Notes: generated by a model not told the origin, from the sequence alone. Positions 1-8,686 are shown, numbered from the stretch's first letter. The stretch is DNA of 64,000 nt from Polynucleobacter sp. AP-Capit-er-40B-B4 (GCF_018882245.1 NZ_JACVOV010000001.1:434001-498000), one strand, 5' to 3'. A program made the numbers and translations.

Positions 1-86
1 TTGATCGCTTGGTGATGCTGCTAACTGATGCGCCAAATATTCGTGATGTGATTCTGTTTCCGCATTTACGTCGCGAAGAAGAGTAA
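1..86 (+). CDS. lysS: Lysyl-tRNA synthetase, C-terminal end (partial)
   Basis: Only the last 27 codons are in the window; the first two bases belong to a split codon. The reading frame gives DRLVMLLTDAPNIRDVILF followed by PHLRREE and a TAA stop. This is the conserved tail of class II lysyl-tRNA synthetase (motif 3 region, GIDRLVML...), which charges tRNA-Lys in the cytoplasm. The 5' part lies outside the window. A strong hairpin terminator follows 14 bases later. Confidence 0.9.
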   Translation, partial: DRLVMLLTDAPNIRDVILFPHLRREEE

Positions 87-100
87 ATTCCTCCACAAAG

Positions 101-130
101 AAAAAGCGGGGTTATTACCCCGCTTTTTTA
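101..130. terminator. Bidirectional rho-independent terminator between lysS and ackA
   Basis: A perfect stem AAAAAGCGGGG / CCCCGCTTTTT with a six-base loop (TTATTA) lies between the convergent lysS and ackA genes. The T-runs on both strands suit termination in both directions. Confidence 0.9.
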
Positions 131-174
131 TTTACTCACTCAGCCTCTAGTTACCAAAGAGCATGACTTCAGCA

Positions 175-1359
175 CTAAGAGCGTAGCAAATTAAGGGCCT
201 CTTGCGCAGTCATTACCCCTTCGTCAGTTGGAACAACCCAAACCTCGACACGACTTTGCGGTGTGCTAATTTTTAGAGTTAATCCTTTGATGGCTTCTTG
301 GTTCAACTTTTCATCCAACTCAATGCCAAGCCAAGCAAATTTTTTGCATACCGCAGACCTCAAAGCGGGATCATGCTCACCAATGCCGCCGCTAAATGAA
401 ATCAAATCAAGGCCGCCAAGGCAAGCAATCATGGCGCCGCCCTCACGCATAATTTTGTAGATAAAAAGTTCAATCGCTTCTTTAGCTAAAGGATTGGAAT
501 CACTTCTCAATTTGCGCATATCCGCTGAAATAGTGGATACCCCAAGCAAACCACTCTTTCTATAGAGTAGATCTTGCAACTGATCGTGGGTATAACCACG
601 CTCCACCAGATACATCAACACACCAGCATCTAACGAGCCGCTACGAGTGCCCATCATTAGGCCGTCCAGGGCGGAGAAGCCCATTGTTGTAGCAATACTT
701 TTTCCATCAATCGCGGCACATAAACTAGCGCCGTTGCCTAGATGAGCCATAAGTACTTTATCTTTCGCCCTATTGGAGTTCTCGTTTAATTCACCAATAA
801 TGTACTGATAAGAGATGCCATGAAAACCGTAGCGTCGCACACCTTGATCGGTAATCTCTTTAGGCAAGGCCAAAGAAGTTTCAAGGTGACTCATTGATTT
901 GTGAAAAGCTGTATCAAAACAAAGCACTTGAGGAATACCGGGAAACACTTGAGAAAATGCTTTCACACCATCCAAGCTATGAGGCTGATGCAATGGTGCC
1001 AGCGCACTCATAGCAGATAGTTTTTCTAGTATTGCGTCAGTAGAGACAATCGGTCGAAAAAACTCTGAGCCTCCATGAACAATGCGATGGGAGACCGCTC
1101 TAATTGATGGCAATCCTTTGATTTCAAGCAATAACTCTTTGAGGTGCATTAAAGCTGCAATAAATGGATCCTGATCTACATCCTGAAAATGCTCAGCATG
1201 CTCCACCCCTTGGTAGGCATAACGAAGCTCTGTTTTTCCACCGGGCTCTAGCCCCTCAAAACTGCCTGAGAGGATGGATGGCAGCACCGATCCCTGCTTA
1301 GTCGGATAGATTGAAAACTTGAGAGATGAAGAACCTGCATTAACAGTCAGAATTGCCAT
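175..1359 (-). CDS. ackA: Acetate kinase
   Basis: This 394-residue protein converts acetyl phosphate + ADP to acetate + ATP (or the reverse) in the cytoplasm. It has the family length and motifs: N-terminal VNAGSSSLKFSI (phosphate-binding), SHRIVHGG near residue 90, RYGFHGISYQYI (catalytic His) near 180, HLGNGASLCA near 207 and SGGIGEHD near 325. Pta is not adjacent; the only Pta in the window is at about 18.4 kb in the sulfonate island. Because Xsc releases acetyl phosphate, AckA at the island edge could turn that product directly into ATP; this link is inference from position. Propionate kinase activity cannot be excluded. Confidence 0.93.
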   Translation of the reverse strand: MAILTVNAGSSSLKFSIYPTKQGSVLPSILSGSFEGLEPGGKTELRYAYQGVEHAEHFQDVDQDPFIAALMHLKELLLEIKGLPSIRAVSHRIVHGGSEFFRPIVSTDAILEKLSAMSALAPLHQPHSLDGVKAFSQVFPGIPQVLCFDTAFHKSMSHLETSLALPKEITDQGVRRYGFHGISYQYIIGELNENSNRAKDKVLMAHLGNGASLCAAIDGKSIATTMGFSALDGLMMGTRSGSLDAGVLMYLVERGYTHDQLQDLLYRKSGLLGVSTISADMRKLRSDSNPLAKEAIELFIYKIMREGGAMIACLGGLDLISFSGGIGEHDPALRSAVCKKFAWLGIELDEKLNQEAIKGLTLKISTPQSRVEVWVVPTDEGVMTAQEALNLLRS

Positions 1360-1571
1360 AAGAAAATATAGTGTGAATTAAAGGTCGACCAGCATTGGCG
1401 CTGCTTGCCCCTAGATGATAGCGAGTTACCCCCCTAAAAGCCCAAACCAAGGCCCTTATAAGTAAAAGTAGATAACTTATGAGAAGTTAATTGGCCTTTA
1501 GCGCCGCGATACCCCCTGAATCACTTCAAGATTGAGGATAATTAGGTTTTAGACAATCAAATTAAGCTTTT

Positions 1572-2348
1572 ATGGCAGCCTACAACACTGAAACCGTTCT
1601 AACCGTTCACCACTGGAACGACACGCTCTTTAGCTTTACAACCACCCGCAATAAAGGCCTGCGCTTTCGGAGTGGTCACTTTCTGATGATTGGCCTCGAA
1701 GTTGAGGGCAAGCCCTTAGTGAGAGCCTACAGTGTTGCCAGTCCAAACTATGAAGAGCATCTAGAATTTTTAAGCATCAAGGTTCAAGATGGGCCACTCA
1801 CCTCGCGCCTACAAAAGATTCAAGTAGGAGACCCCATTCTCGTCAGCGAAAAATCCGTTGGCACATTGGTTATTGACGATTTAAACCCAGGTAAACATCT
1901 ATACCTCTTTAGTACAGGAACAGGTCTTGCGCCATTCATGAGCATTATTCGCGACCCAGATACCTATGAGAAATTTGAGAAGGTAGTGTTAATCCATGGG
2001 GTACGCCTTGTTAGTGAACTGGCTTACGGCGATTACATCAAGAATGAACTCACTCAAGATGAATATATTGGTGAAATCATTCGTGAAAAACTGATCTACT
2101 ACCCAACAGTAACTAGAGAGGCTTTTAAACATACTGGACGCCTGACTACCGCCATTGAGTCTGGTCAGCTATTTAAAGACATTGGCCTTCCTCCATTAGA
2201 CCCAGCAGTAGACAGGGCTATGATTTGCGGCAGCCCTTCCATGCTCAAAGAAACCGCTGAAATGCTGGATGCCAAAGGCTTTAAGGTCTCTCCAAGCCTT
2301 GGCCAGCTTGGCGACTACGTATTTGAACGTGCTTTCGTAGAAAAGTAA
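1572..2348 (+). CDS. fpr: Ferredoxin--NADP(+) reductase
   Basis: A 258-residue FAD flavoprotein that passes electrons between NADPH and ferredoxin/flavodoxin. The FAD-binding RAYSVASP motif is near residue 57, the NADP-binding stretch STGTGLAPFMSIIRDP near residue 120, and the C-terminus is VFERAFVEK, typical of bacterial Fpr, which ends in an aromatic-containing short tail. It is divergent from ackA over a 212-bp gap. Single gene; the downstream region carries an AT-rich inverted repeat. Confidence 0.92.
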   Translation: MAAYNTETVLTVHHWNDTLFSFTTTRNKGLRFRSGHFLMIGLEVEGKPLVRAYSVASPNYEEHLEFLSIKVQDGPLTSRLQKIQVGDPILVSEKSVGTLVIDDLNPGKHLYLFSTGTGLAPFMSIIRDPDTYEKFEKVVLIHGVRLVSELAYGDYIKNELTQDEYIGEIIREKLIYYPTVTREAFKHTGRLTTAIESGQLFKDIGLPPLDPAVDRAMICGSPSMLKETAEMLDAKGFKVSPSLGQLGDYVFERAFVEK

Positions 2349-2385
2349 GCGCTAAGCTTTATATACACAAAAGTAGTTTAGTTAT

Positions 2386-2414
2386 CGCTATATATTACTT
2401 GTCAATATATAGCG
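2386..2414. repeat. Perfect AT-rich inverted repeat after fpr
   Basis: CGCTATATATT and AATATATAGCG form a perfect 11-bp inverted repeat around the 7-base loop ACTTGTC. It lies 37 bases after fpr and 45 bases before a small ORF. There is no T-run after it, so it may be an operator or RNA hairpin rather than a standard terminator. Confidence 0.75.
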
Positions 2415-2459
2415 TCCTTGTTACAGTGTTTCTAACGAATATGGTTTCAAGGAGCCAAG

Positions 2460-2624
2460 ATGTCCCCGGTCAGAGAGCATTACAACCCAGCCATTATTAG
2501 CTTGCTACGCGAGCATGATCGCTTGCCTCACGACAAGGTTGATGAGAGAAAAAGCTTTCAAAGACAAATTCTCTTTCTAATGAATGCCATCAAAACTGAG
2601 GAATTTGAGACCTCTTTTTCATAA
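2460..2624 (+). CDS. Small hypothetical protein (54 aa)
   Basis: Below the ORF-track cutoff. ATG at 2460 is preceded at good spacing by AGGAG (CAAGGAGCCAAG). The predicted 54-residue product starts MSPVREHYNPAIISLL and contains many charged residues and a central EHDRLPHDKVDERK stretch; no membrane segment or Cys cluster. It is followed within 30 bases by a clear terminator, so a transcription unit of its own is plausible. I do not recognise a family. A short regulatory or adaptor protein is possible but nothing shows a function. Confidence 0.6.
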   Translation: MSPVREHYNPAIISLLREHDRLPHDKVDERKSFQRQILFLMNAIKTEEFETSFS

Positions 2625-2648
2625 TGTTTTGATTTAAAAATAGATATA

Positions 2649-2680
2649 AAAAAACCGCCTCAGTGGCGGTTTTTATTTTT
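2649..2680. terminator. Rho-independent terminator between two small convergent ORFs
   Basis: AAAACCGCC / GGCGGTTTT stem with loop TCAGT, flanked by A-rich and T-rich tracts on either side. It serves the small + strand ORF and probably also the small - strand ORF ending at 2722. Confidence 0.88.
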
Positions 2681-2721
2681 CTGGTTTACACCCGCATAAG
2701 GGTGCATGTTTTTCAGAAGCA

Positions 2722-2868
2722 CTAGTCTTCTATTTGAAAGTAAACCACTTCATTGGCTTGGGTGCTGTCAGAGCGATCGCTACCCTTTGAGGCGATAAAT
2801 ATTTTTTCTGTAGTTAGCAAAACTGATTCAACCACAGCATCTTGCTTATTTTCTGTTGTGTAACCCAT
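2722..2868 (-). CDS. Small hypothetical protein (48 aa)
   Basis: A 48-residue ORF, MGYTTENKQDAVVESV..., with an AAGGAG ribosome site seven bases before the ATG. An in-frame ATG 15 bases upstream overlaps the Shine-Dalgarno itself, so the start at 2868 is preferred. The frame stays open and protein-like for about 30 codons further upstream but without another start codon. It lies 105 bp after the TauE-like gene on the same strand and ends toward the terminator at 2649-2680. No family recognised; no membrane segment. It could be the last gene of the transporter operon or an independent unit. Confidence 0.55.
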   Translation of the reverse strand: MGYTTENKQDAVVESVLLTTEKIFIASKGSDRSDSTQANEVVYFQIED

Positions 2869-2973
2869 TTTGAACTCCTTCATTTGATCTAAGCTGGCAT
2901 ATGCATCTAGTGAGCTTAGAGAATAGAGTTTTTTTATATATCTGAAAAGAATATATATTTCATTTGCTTATAC

Positions 2974-3726
2974 CTATTTCAATATAAACAAAAACAGTAA
3001 ATTAATTGCCGCATTCGCAATCAGTAGCAGCAGGCAGAGCCTTTTCAATACGCCATCTGATACTGCGTGGGCCTGTAAAACCCCTTTAGCGACCCTCATT
3101 CCTAGCCAATACGCTGGAATGGCGACCACAAGATAGGCAAGCCAATCGATTCCACCACCCATCAGACTCGCCGCAACAATTGCAAAGATTGAAATACCAG
3201 AAACAAATTGAGATAACAGGGCCCGTGTTCTATCGAATGCTTGATTGGTCGAATTAAGATACAGCGCAGCAGGTGGCCCACCTATTCCACAAGAACCCAA
3301 CAATAAGCCCGAAAGACTTCCTGCTAAGCCATCCAAAAGACTCGAGCTTGTTACTCGCACATGCGGCTTGAGAAGTAAGTAGCTAACAAAAAATAGAATG
3401 ACTGCGCTTGTAGCTGTTTTCAATATTGAGATTGGTATTAGTCCGCCCAGCCAAATACCCAGAGGTAGAAAAATGACTGAAAAAAATAACATTGCCCAAA
3501 GACGAGATCGATCTTCTTGATGTAATTTCCAGTGCCTAGAAAGCAATGCACCACCGAACACTTCAGAGCACATCACGATCGGGATCAAAAATGGAATCGG
3601 AAATATCCACATGAGAACGGGCGTCATAATGAGCGCCCCACCGAAACCACTTAACCTTCGAATGAAACCACCAAAAATTGCCGCAAATGTTAATAAACAA
3701 ATTGCGGCTAGGTTTTCAAAAATCAA
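2974..3726 (-). CDS. TauE/SafE-family membrane exporter (putative sulfite exporter)
   Basis: A 250-residue integral membrane protein with about seven to eight hydrophobic segments and the family hallmarks GFGGALIMTPVLM near residue 28 and LLGSCGIGGPPAALYL near 145. TauE/SafE (DUF81) proteins export sulfite, sulfoacetate or related organic anions during sulfonate catabolism. Its ATG overlaps the stop of the ABC ATPase (ATGA), so it is co-translated with the importer. The presence of Xsc, which releases sulfite, in the same island supports sulfite export; the exact substrate is inferred. The family is broad. Confidence 0.85.
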   Translation of the reverse strand: MIFENLAAICLLTFAAIFGGFIRRLSGFGGALIMTPVLMWIFPIPFLIPIVMCSEVFGGALLSRHWKLHQEDRSRLWAMLFFSVIFLPLGIWLGGLIPISILKTATSAVILFFVSYLLLKPHVRVTSSSLLDGLAGSLSGLLLGSCGIGGPPAALYLNSTNQAFDRTRALLSQFVSGISIFAIVAASLMGGGIDWLAYLVVAIPAYWLGMRVAKGVLQAHAVSDGVLKRLCLLLLIANAAINLLFLFILK

Positions 3727-4511
3727 ACAGCCTCGCTAACATCGTGCTCGCCGGCGATGAGATCGCGAATTTGACGGCGGATCTCTAAATAAGCAGGAGT
3801 ATCCTCAACCATTCTGCGAGGCTCTGGTACCCGAATAATTTCCTTCACTCTTCCAGGGCGACGTGTCATCACGACAATGACGTCTGAAAGATTAATAGCC
3901 TCTTCAATGCTATGAGTAACTAAGACAACTGTCTTGCTTTCCTCATTCAAAATTCGAATCATTTCAGCTTGCATCATGGCGCGATTTTGCGCGTCCAAGG
4001 CAGCAAATGGCTCATCCATTAACAAGACGGTAGGATCAACAACTAGCGCTCTAGCAATAGATACTCGTTGACGCATACCACCGGAGAGTTGATGAGGATA
4101 GTGATTGGTAAATTGACTCAAGCCTACCAGCGCAGCAAAGCGCGTCACAATCTGCTTAACCTCACCCGCATTAATGCCTTTGATTTTTAAACCAAATGCA
4201 ATGTTGTCGTAAACGGTTAGCCATGGGAATAGCGCATAGTCCTGAAAAACCATCGAGCGATCTGCCCCAGGACCATTTACTACCTTGCCAGCACATTCAA
4301 TATGACCTGCTGTCGGAGTTTCAAATCCAGCAATCAAATTGAGAAGAGTTGTCTTTCCACAGCCACTATGGCCCAAGATTGAGCAAAACTCATTCTTGCG
4401 AACTTCTAACGAGATATCCTCAATAGCCAAGACCTCTTGACCCTTAGCATGCATTGAAGGATAAATTTTTCTTACGTGATCTACTTTAAGTGCTGGCATT
4501 GAATTATTCAT
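3723..4511 (-). CDS. ABC transporter ATP-binding protein, nitrate/sulfonate/taurine type
   Basis: A 262-residue cytoplasmic ATPase that powers uptake through the adjacent permease. Walker A is GHSGCGKTT (about residue 48), the Q-loop region follows as VFQDYALFPW, the signature is LSGGMRQR (about 142) and Walker B is VLLMDEPFAALD. The sequence is of the SsuB/TauB/NrtD class. It sits between the permease gene (29-bp gap) and the TauE-like gene (4-bp overlap). The sulfonate context makes an organosulfonate the likely cargo. Confidence 0.9.
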   Translation of the reverse strand: MNNSMPALKVDHVRKIYPSMHAKGQEVLAIEDISLEVRKNEFCSILGHSGCGKTTLLNLIAGFETPTAGHIECAGKVVNGPGADRSMVFQDYALFPWLTVYDNIAFGLKIKGINAGEVKQIVTRFAALVGLSQFTNHYPHQLSGGMRQRVSIARALVVDPTVLLMDEPFAALDAQNRAMMQAEMIRILNEESKTVVLVTHSIEEAINLSDVIVVMTRRPGRVKEIIRVPEPRRMVEDTPAYLEIRRQIRDLIAGEHDVSEAV

Positions 4512-4540
4512 TTGAATGATTAGTTTATTAACAAAACTGG

Positions 4541-5314
4541 TTAGGCATTAAGCGCTCTTGACCACGGCATGAGTTTCTGGGCCGTGTATCTAATGAGTCT
4601 ATCGAGGCATAAGCCAATTACGCCAATAGCCAACATACCAACCAAAATATAGTCAGTACGCAAAACAGTACGCGCATCATTAATTAAGAATCCCAAACCA
4701 GAATTGGCGCCAACCAGCTCGGCCGCAACCAAGGCCATCCAACCCACTCCCAAACCAATACGAATACCGGTCACTATCTGAGGTAGGGCTGCACGCAGAA
4801 CTACACGAGTAATCACACCCCAAGAACCAGCACCCAAACAGCGTGCTGCTCGAATGAGGTTCGGCTCTACATTTTTTACAGCATCAATCGTGTTCAATAA
4901 TATTGGGAAGAAAATTCCCAAGAAAATAATGAATTGGTTTTGAGTGTTACCAACACCAAACCACAAAATACTTAGCGGGATCCAGGCGATTGGGGGAATA
5001 GGTCGCAAAATTTCTACAATTGGATCCACCTGCTCGTTCACCCATTTAAAACACCCCATCACTATTCCCAGGGGAATAGCGACAGAGGCATAACAAAACG
5101 CCACAAATTCTCTAGATAAGCTATCGAATAAATGCTTCCAGATTTCTCCAGACTGCATTAATTCAAAACCGCCTTGCGCCACTCCCGAAGGAGGTGGCAA
5201 CAAGGTAGATTCAGTTTTATCCAAAATAAACCGACTGGCATATTCCCAGGCGGCAAGCAAAATAATCAATAAAGCTAGACGACGAAATTGCTTGAAAAAG
5301 TTAATTATTGGCAT
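4541..5314 (-). CDS. ABC transporter permease, SsuC/TauC family
   Basis: A 257-residue inner-membrane permease with about six hydrophobic segments (first at residues 11-25) and the BPD_transp_1 EAA loop region AARCLGAGSWGVITRVVLRAALPQ near 155-180. The family imports sulfonates, taurine or nitrate. It begins five bases after the substrate-binding protein gene, clearly in one operon. A weak ribosome site (AAGAG) precedes the ATG. Confidence 0.9.
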   Translation of the reverse strand: MPIINFFKQFRRLALLIILLAAWEYASRFILDKTESTLLPPPSGVAQGGFELMQSGEIWKHLFDSLSREFVAFCYASVAIPLGIVMGCFKWVNEQVDPIVEILRPIPPIAWIPLSILWFGVGNTQNQFIIFLGIFFPILLNTIDAVKNVEPNLIRAARCLGAGSWGVITRVVLRAALPQIVTGIRIGLGVGWMALVAAELVGANSGLGFLINDARTVLRTDYILVGMLAIGVIGLCLDRLIRYTAQKLMPWSRALNA

Positions 5315-5319
5315 AGCTC

Positions 5320-6603
5320 TTATTTCTTATAGGTCTTACCATCAAAGGACCAATCTCTTACGAGATCACCCTTTTCTGGGAAAGGCTGTGGTGTAGTGGT
5401 ATTTAATGGATTCATATAAGTTGGATACGGAGTTTTATCCATTGGCGCAGACCAGCTGGCTGGTAAAAATGGTGGTCTTGAAATTGTTGCCCAACCTAAC
5501 TTCTCGAACGTTTTATCCATAAAGCGTGTATCTACTGCGCGCGCAAAATCAATGCCGGTTAACTTATTCTGAATACGCTTGTTCTCATAAAGCCATGTGT
5601 AGATTGGCTCATTTGCACGACCCCAAAATACCGGAATTGGGTAAATGTAATTAGGTTTATAGAGCAAGTTGTAGGCAGAGATTTGTTGACGCAAGATGTC
5701 TTTTGAATAGTTCTTCAAGTTTGGATCTTCTTGCATGACATCAACCGCAGCATCTGGATTCTTTCTAATCCAAAGTGTTGCCTCGGCAATCGCATCAGTA
5801 AATGCTTGCACTACGTCAGGTGCGTTATCAATGACTTCTTGGCGCACATAGAAGGTACCGGCATAAATGTTGTACGGATAGCTGTCGCTAATAATTCTAG
5901 CGTTCTTGCGCTCTTTAGACATGATGGTTGGGGTTGGGTCCCAAGGAACTACCGCATCAATACCTTTTGGCATCGCCATTTGCTCACCTGGAGGCATATT
6001 TTTTAGGATGATATCTTTGCCAATCTCAATGCCATTCGCTTTAGCTGCTGCTTGAATATAAAACTCAGCTGAGGAGCCAGTCACGATACCAATAGTTGCT
6101 GGTGGATTGGAGCCCTTGAAGTCCTTAAAGGATTTGATCTTGGAATCCAATGGCACTAAAACAGCGTGCATCAAATTAGTATTAATTACCGCGATTGTCT
6201 TCACGGGAATGTTTTTATCAATCAAAGAGGTGAATGGGAAGTTACCTCCATTACCAAACTGGAATCGCCCAGAAATAATGACTTCATTGATCGCAGGTCC
6301 CGATGGGAACGCCTGTAATTTAGCCTCGATACCGCGCTTAGATAAAAGACCTTTCTTATCCATTACCAAATTGACTGTATTTTGACCAGACCAAGGCGGT
6401 TGGAAAGCAATTTGCACAGGCCACCAGCCTTTTTCCTTGAGCCAAGCTACAGACTTAGCTGAGACTTTCTCATCCGCTCCCTCTGGCCACCCATAATCAT
6501 TGAACTTTGTGGCGTTTTGTGCCATTGACAGCATTGGAGCGCCCGATAACATGGCGACAGCGAGCACTGAAAAGATACGGCGTGATGCGCTAAATTGTTT
6601 CAT
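5320..6603 (-). CDS. ABC transporter periplasmic substrate-binding protein (NMT1/SsuA-like)
   Basis: The ORF track starts at 6651, but the ATG at 6603 has AAGGAG at good spacing and opens a typical Sec signal peptide (MKQFSASRRIFSVLAVAML, cleavage near SMAQN), giving 427 residues. It should bind substrate in the periplasm and deliver it to the adjacent permease. The PAINEVIISGRFQFGNGG and GIVTGSSAEFY stretches fit the NMT1/SsuA-like fold. The protein is roughly 100 residues longer than ordinary SsuA/TauA, with a long C-terminal extension (ending FDGKTYKK), so the ligand may be unusual. It lies 59 bp after the carboxyltransferase gene. Confidence 0.85.
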   Translation of the reverse strand: MKQFSASRRIFSVLAVAMLSGAPMLSMAQNATKFNDYGWPEGADEKVSAKSVAWLKEKGWWPVQIAFQPPWSGQNTVNLVMDKKGLLSKRGIEAKLQAFPSGPAINEVIISGRFQFGNGGNFPFTSLIDKNIPVKTIAVINTNLMHAVLVPLDSKIKSFKDFKGSNPPATIGIVTGSSAEFYIQAAAKANGIEIGKDIILKNMPPGEQMAMPKGIDAVVPWDPTPTIMSKERKNARIISDSYPYNIYAGTFYVRQEVIDNAPDVVQAFTDAIAEATLWIRKNPDAAVDVMQEDPNLKNYSKDILRQQISAYNLLYKPNYIYPIPVFWGRANEPIYTWLYENKRIQNKLTGIDFARAVDTRFMDKTFEKLGWATISRPPFLPASWSAPMDKTPYPTYMNPLNTTTPQPFPEKGDLVRDWSFDGKTYKK

Positions 6604-6662
6604 TACGATCTCCTTAAAATTGAAATTTCTTGCACCAAATACCAAAAGCAAAGGCCAAAAAA

Positions 6663-8120
6663 CTAACTGCTGAAGCTTAACTCTATACCACCCAATCTGG
6701 TTCTAATTTTTCTATATTCTTTTTTCATAACTAAATACTTCACCAACTCAGTAAAGGGCTGTAAAGCAGGTCCCTGCTTCAAAGCCTCTTGGGCACCGTC
6801 CTTCAAACCCAAGGCAAGATGCTCAGGATAAAAGGCATGAAGACTCAACTGCTCCTTGCTAATTGAGCGGCCCCATTTTTTTCTTAGGCCAGGCAAAGCA
6901 GGCTCAATTAATTCACCAGGTCGACGAGAGGCGTCATAGTCTACGTTCGCACGCGCCATAACCTGAGCGCTTGGTGTGCCAGCCAATCTTCCATAGTGAC
7001 CCTTGAGATAAAGCTTTATCTCATCAGGGATTGTTTTATAGCGTTCACCCTGCATCACATTCAGGACTGCTTGAGTAACAATATATTGAGCAAATGGGCT
7101 CACTAAAATGGGGTAACCCAAATCCTCGCGAACTCTCGCGGTCTCCTCCAGAATCTCTGCCTCTCTATGAGAGATGCCCATCGTAGCTAATTGAGCGCGC
7201 AGATTAGAAATCATCCCGCCGGGGATTTGATGCTCGTATAGAGCTGGGTCATACGCCGCCTTCTCTCCTCGAGCAAAATTGTCGCGCGCGCAAATCCAAT
7301 CAAAGTACTCATCCACCTTTTGCAAGGCTGAATGATTCATCTTGGGCGCTCGACCGAGTTTTTGAGCGCTGGCATACACATCCAGCACTGAAGGGAGAGA
7401 GGCACCATTTGCTAAGCAATCAGTTGCCACATAGCCATAAGCAAACCCAGCCTTGATAGCCTCTTCGTATACCAATGGCGCCAAACCGGATTGGCAATGC
7501 GAATGTAATTTAATGGGAATGCCTGCTGCCGCAGAAACCACGGCAGGGAAAAGAGTCGCCGATCTTTCGGGGGTAAGCAAGCCGGTAGGATCTTTTACCG
7601 AAATGAAATCTACACCTAATTTAACCAACTCACGTGTACGGGCAATGAAGTAAGCATCGTCGTGCACAGGACTTAAGGCATAAGTCAACATAGCATTAAT
7701 GAGCATGCCGTGTTTCTTGCCAGCCTTTACAGAAGATTCGATATTGCGGTTATCGTTCAGAGCGTCATAAACAGTCAATACTCTGACGCCGGACTGAGCC
7801 AACAACTCTACATTGAGTGCCACAACATCGTCTGGAAACAATTCAAATGTATAAATGCTTTGACCGCGCGTTAATGCGTCTGTTGGAGTACTGAGTTGCT
7901 CGCTTAAAAACCTCATGCGCCTCCATGGGTCTTCGCGCAAGAAGCGCACCATGACATCAAAAACAGCGCCACCCAATATGTTGATATAGCCATAGCCGGC
8001 TTGATCTATATCAGCTAGAGCTGGATACATATGGGGAGTAGTCATACGAGTAGACCAAAGGCACTGATGCGCATCGCGCAGAGTGACGTCGATCATTTCG
8101 AATGGTTTTTTAGTTGCCAT
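6663..8120 (-). CDS. Biotin-dependent carboxyltransferase subunit (PycB/OadA type)
   Basis: A 485-residue HMGL-like TIM-barrel protein that moves CO2 between carboxybiotin and a keto substrate. Visible active-site pieces are TLRDAHQCLWSTRM (metal-binding Asp and substrate Arg, residues 13-26), SVKDPTGLLTPE (metal-ligand Lys, about 174) and KLHSHCQSG (two metal-ligand His, about 204). It ends without a biotinyl domain; that is supplied by the neighbouring gene, which it overlaps by one base. No biotin carboxylase is in the window, so it may borrow AccC from fatty acid synthesis. Substrate could be pyruvate/oxaloacetate, but the sulfonate transporter operon suggests another methyl ketone. Confidence 0.85.
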   Translation of the reverse strand: MATKKPFEMIDVTLRDAHQCLWSTRMTTPHMYPALADIDQAGYGYINILGGAVFDVMVRFLREDPWRRMRFLSEQLSTPTDALTRGQSIYTFELFPDDVVALNVELLAQSGVRVLTVYDALNDNRNIESSVKAGKKHGMLINAMLTYALSPVHDDAYFIARTRELVKLGVDFISVKDPTGLLTPERSATLFPAVVSAAAGIPIKLHSHCQSGLAPLVYEEAIKAGFAYGYVATDCLANGASLPSVLDVYASAQKLGRAPKMNHSALQKVDEYFDWICARDNFARGEKAAYDPALYEHQIPGGMISNLRAQLATMGISHREAEILEETARVREDLGYPILVSPFAQYIVTQAVLNVMQGERYKTIPDEIKLYLKGHYGRLAGTPSAQVMARANVDYDASRRPGELIEPALPGLRKKWGRSISKEQLSLHAFYPEHLALGLKDGAQEALKQGPALQPFTELVKYLVMKKEYRKIRTRLGGIELSFSS

Positions 8121-8686
8121 TAAGTCAGCTCAATCACCATGAGTGGTTGTCCAACTTCAATCGTCGCACCATCTTCAACCAGGATACGAGATACCCTCCC
8201 CGTGCATTCCGCAGGTATGGTGTTAAGCAATTTCATGACCTCGACAATGCATAGATCTGTTGTAGGTGTGACGCTATCACCCACCTCAACGAACGGATCG
8301 GAGCTAGGACTTGGTCTGCGATAAAAAGTTCCGATCATCGGGCTTTTAATAGCGCGCTCTGATGGGGAAAGACTTAACGAAGATGCAGCAACAGCAGGAG
8401 CGGCAATGCTTACAGATGTAGGCATGGCTACTTGAGGCGCAACATAAGTGCTCGGCGCTGATGTGATTTGTGGACCTACTGAAATCTCAATCTCAAATTC
8501 CTCAGTCTTATAGCCGAAGGTAGTGAACGTGCCTGCATCCTTAATGAGGGCAACAATTTCCTTCACCTGCTTCATCGTGAATTCAGGTGGCAACTTAACC
8601 TTCGTTGCAGCTTTTTTAACTGGAACTTTTTTGGAAGGCTTTGTCTTTACTTTCGCTTTTGAGGCGACTTTCTTTTTTGTTTGCAC
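8120..8686 (-). CDS. Biotin carboxyl carrier protein, AccB-like
   Basis: A 188-residue protein with a Lys/Ala-rich N-terminal tail (residues 1-35), an AccB-like helix region (VKEIVALIKDAGTFTTFGYK), a flexible Ala/Ser/Pro linker and a C-terminal biotinyl domain containing VEVMKLLNT, whose Lys would carry biotin (canonical EAMKM/LMN). It appears to start at GTG with a weak ribosome site. Its coupling to the carboxyltransferase suggests a dedicated carrier separate from the housekeeping AccB. First gene of the six-gene operon that runs to the TauE-like gene. Confidence 0.85.
   Translation of the reverse strand: MQTKKKVASKAKVKTKPSKKVPVKKAATKVKLPPEFTMKQVKEIVALIKDAGTFTTFGYKTEEFEIEISVGPQITSAPSTYVAPQVAMPTSVSIAAPAVAASSLSLSPSERAIKSPMIGTFYRRPSPSSDPFVEVGDSVTPTTDLCIVEVMKLLNTIPAECTGRVSRILVEDGATIEVGQPLMVIELT

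Noticed and set aside
1458-1480. ATAAGT-N11-ACTTAT inverted repeat in the ackA/fpr gap as an operator
   Set aside because: Short arms in AT-rich sequence; could easily be chance.
6604-6651. N-terminal extension of the ABC substrate-binding protein
   Set aside because: The ATG at 6603 has a strong ribosome site and starts a clean signal peptide; the extension would bury it.
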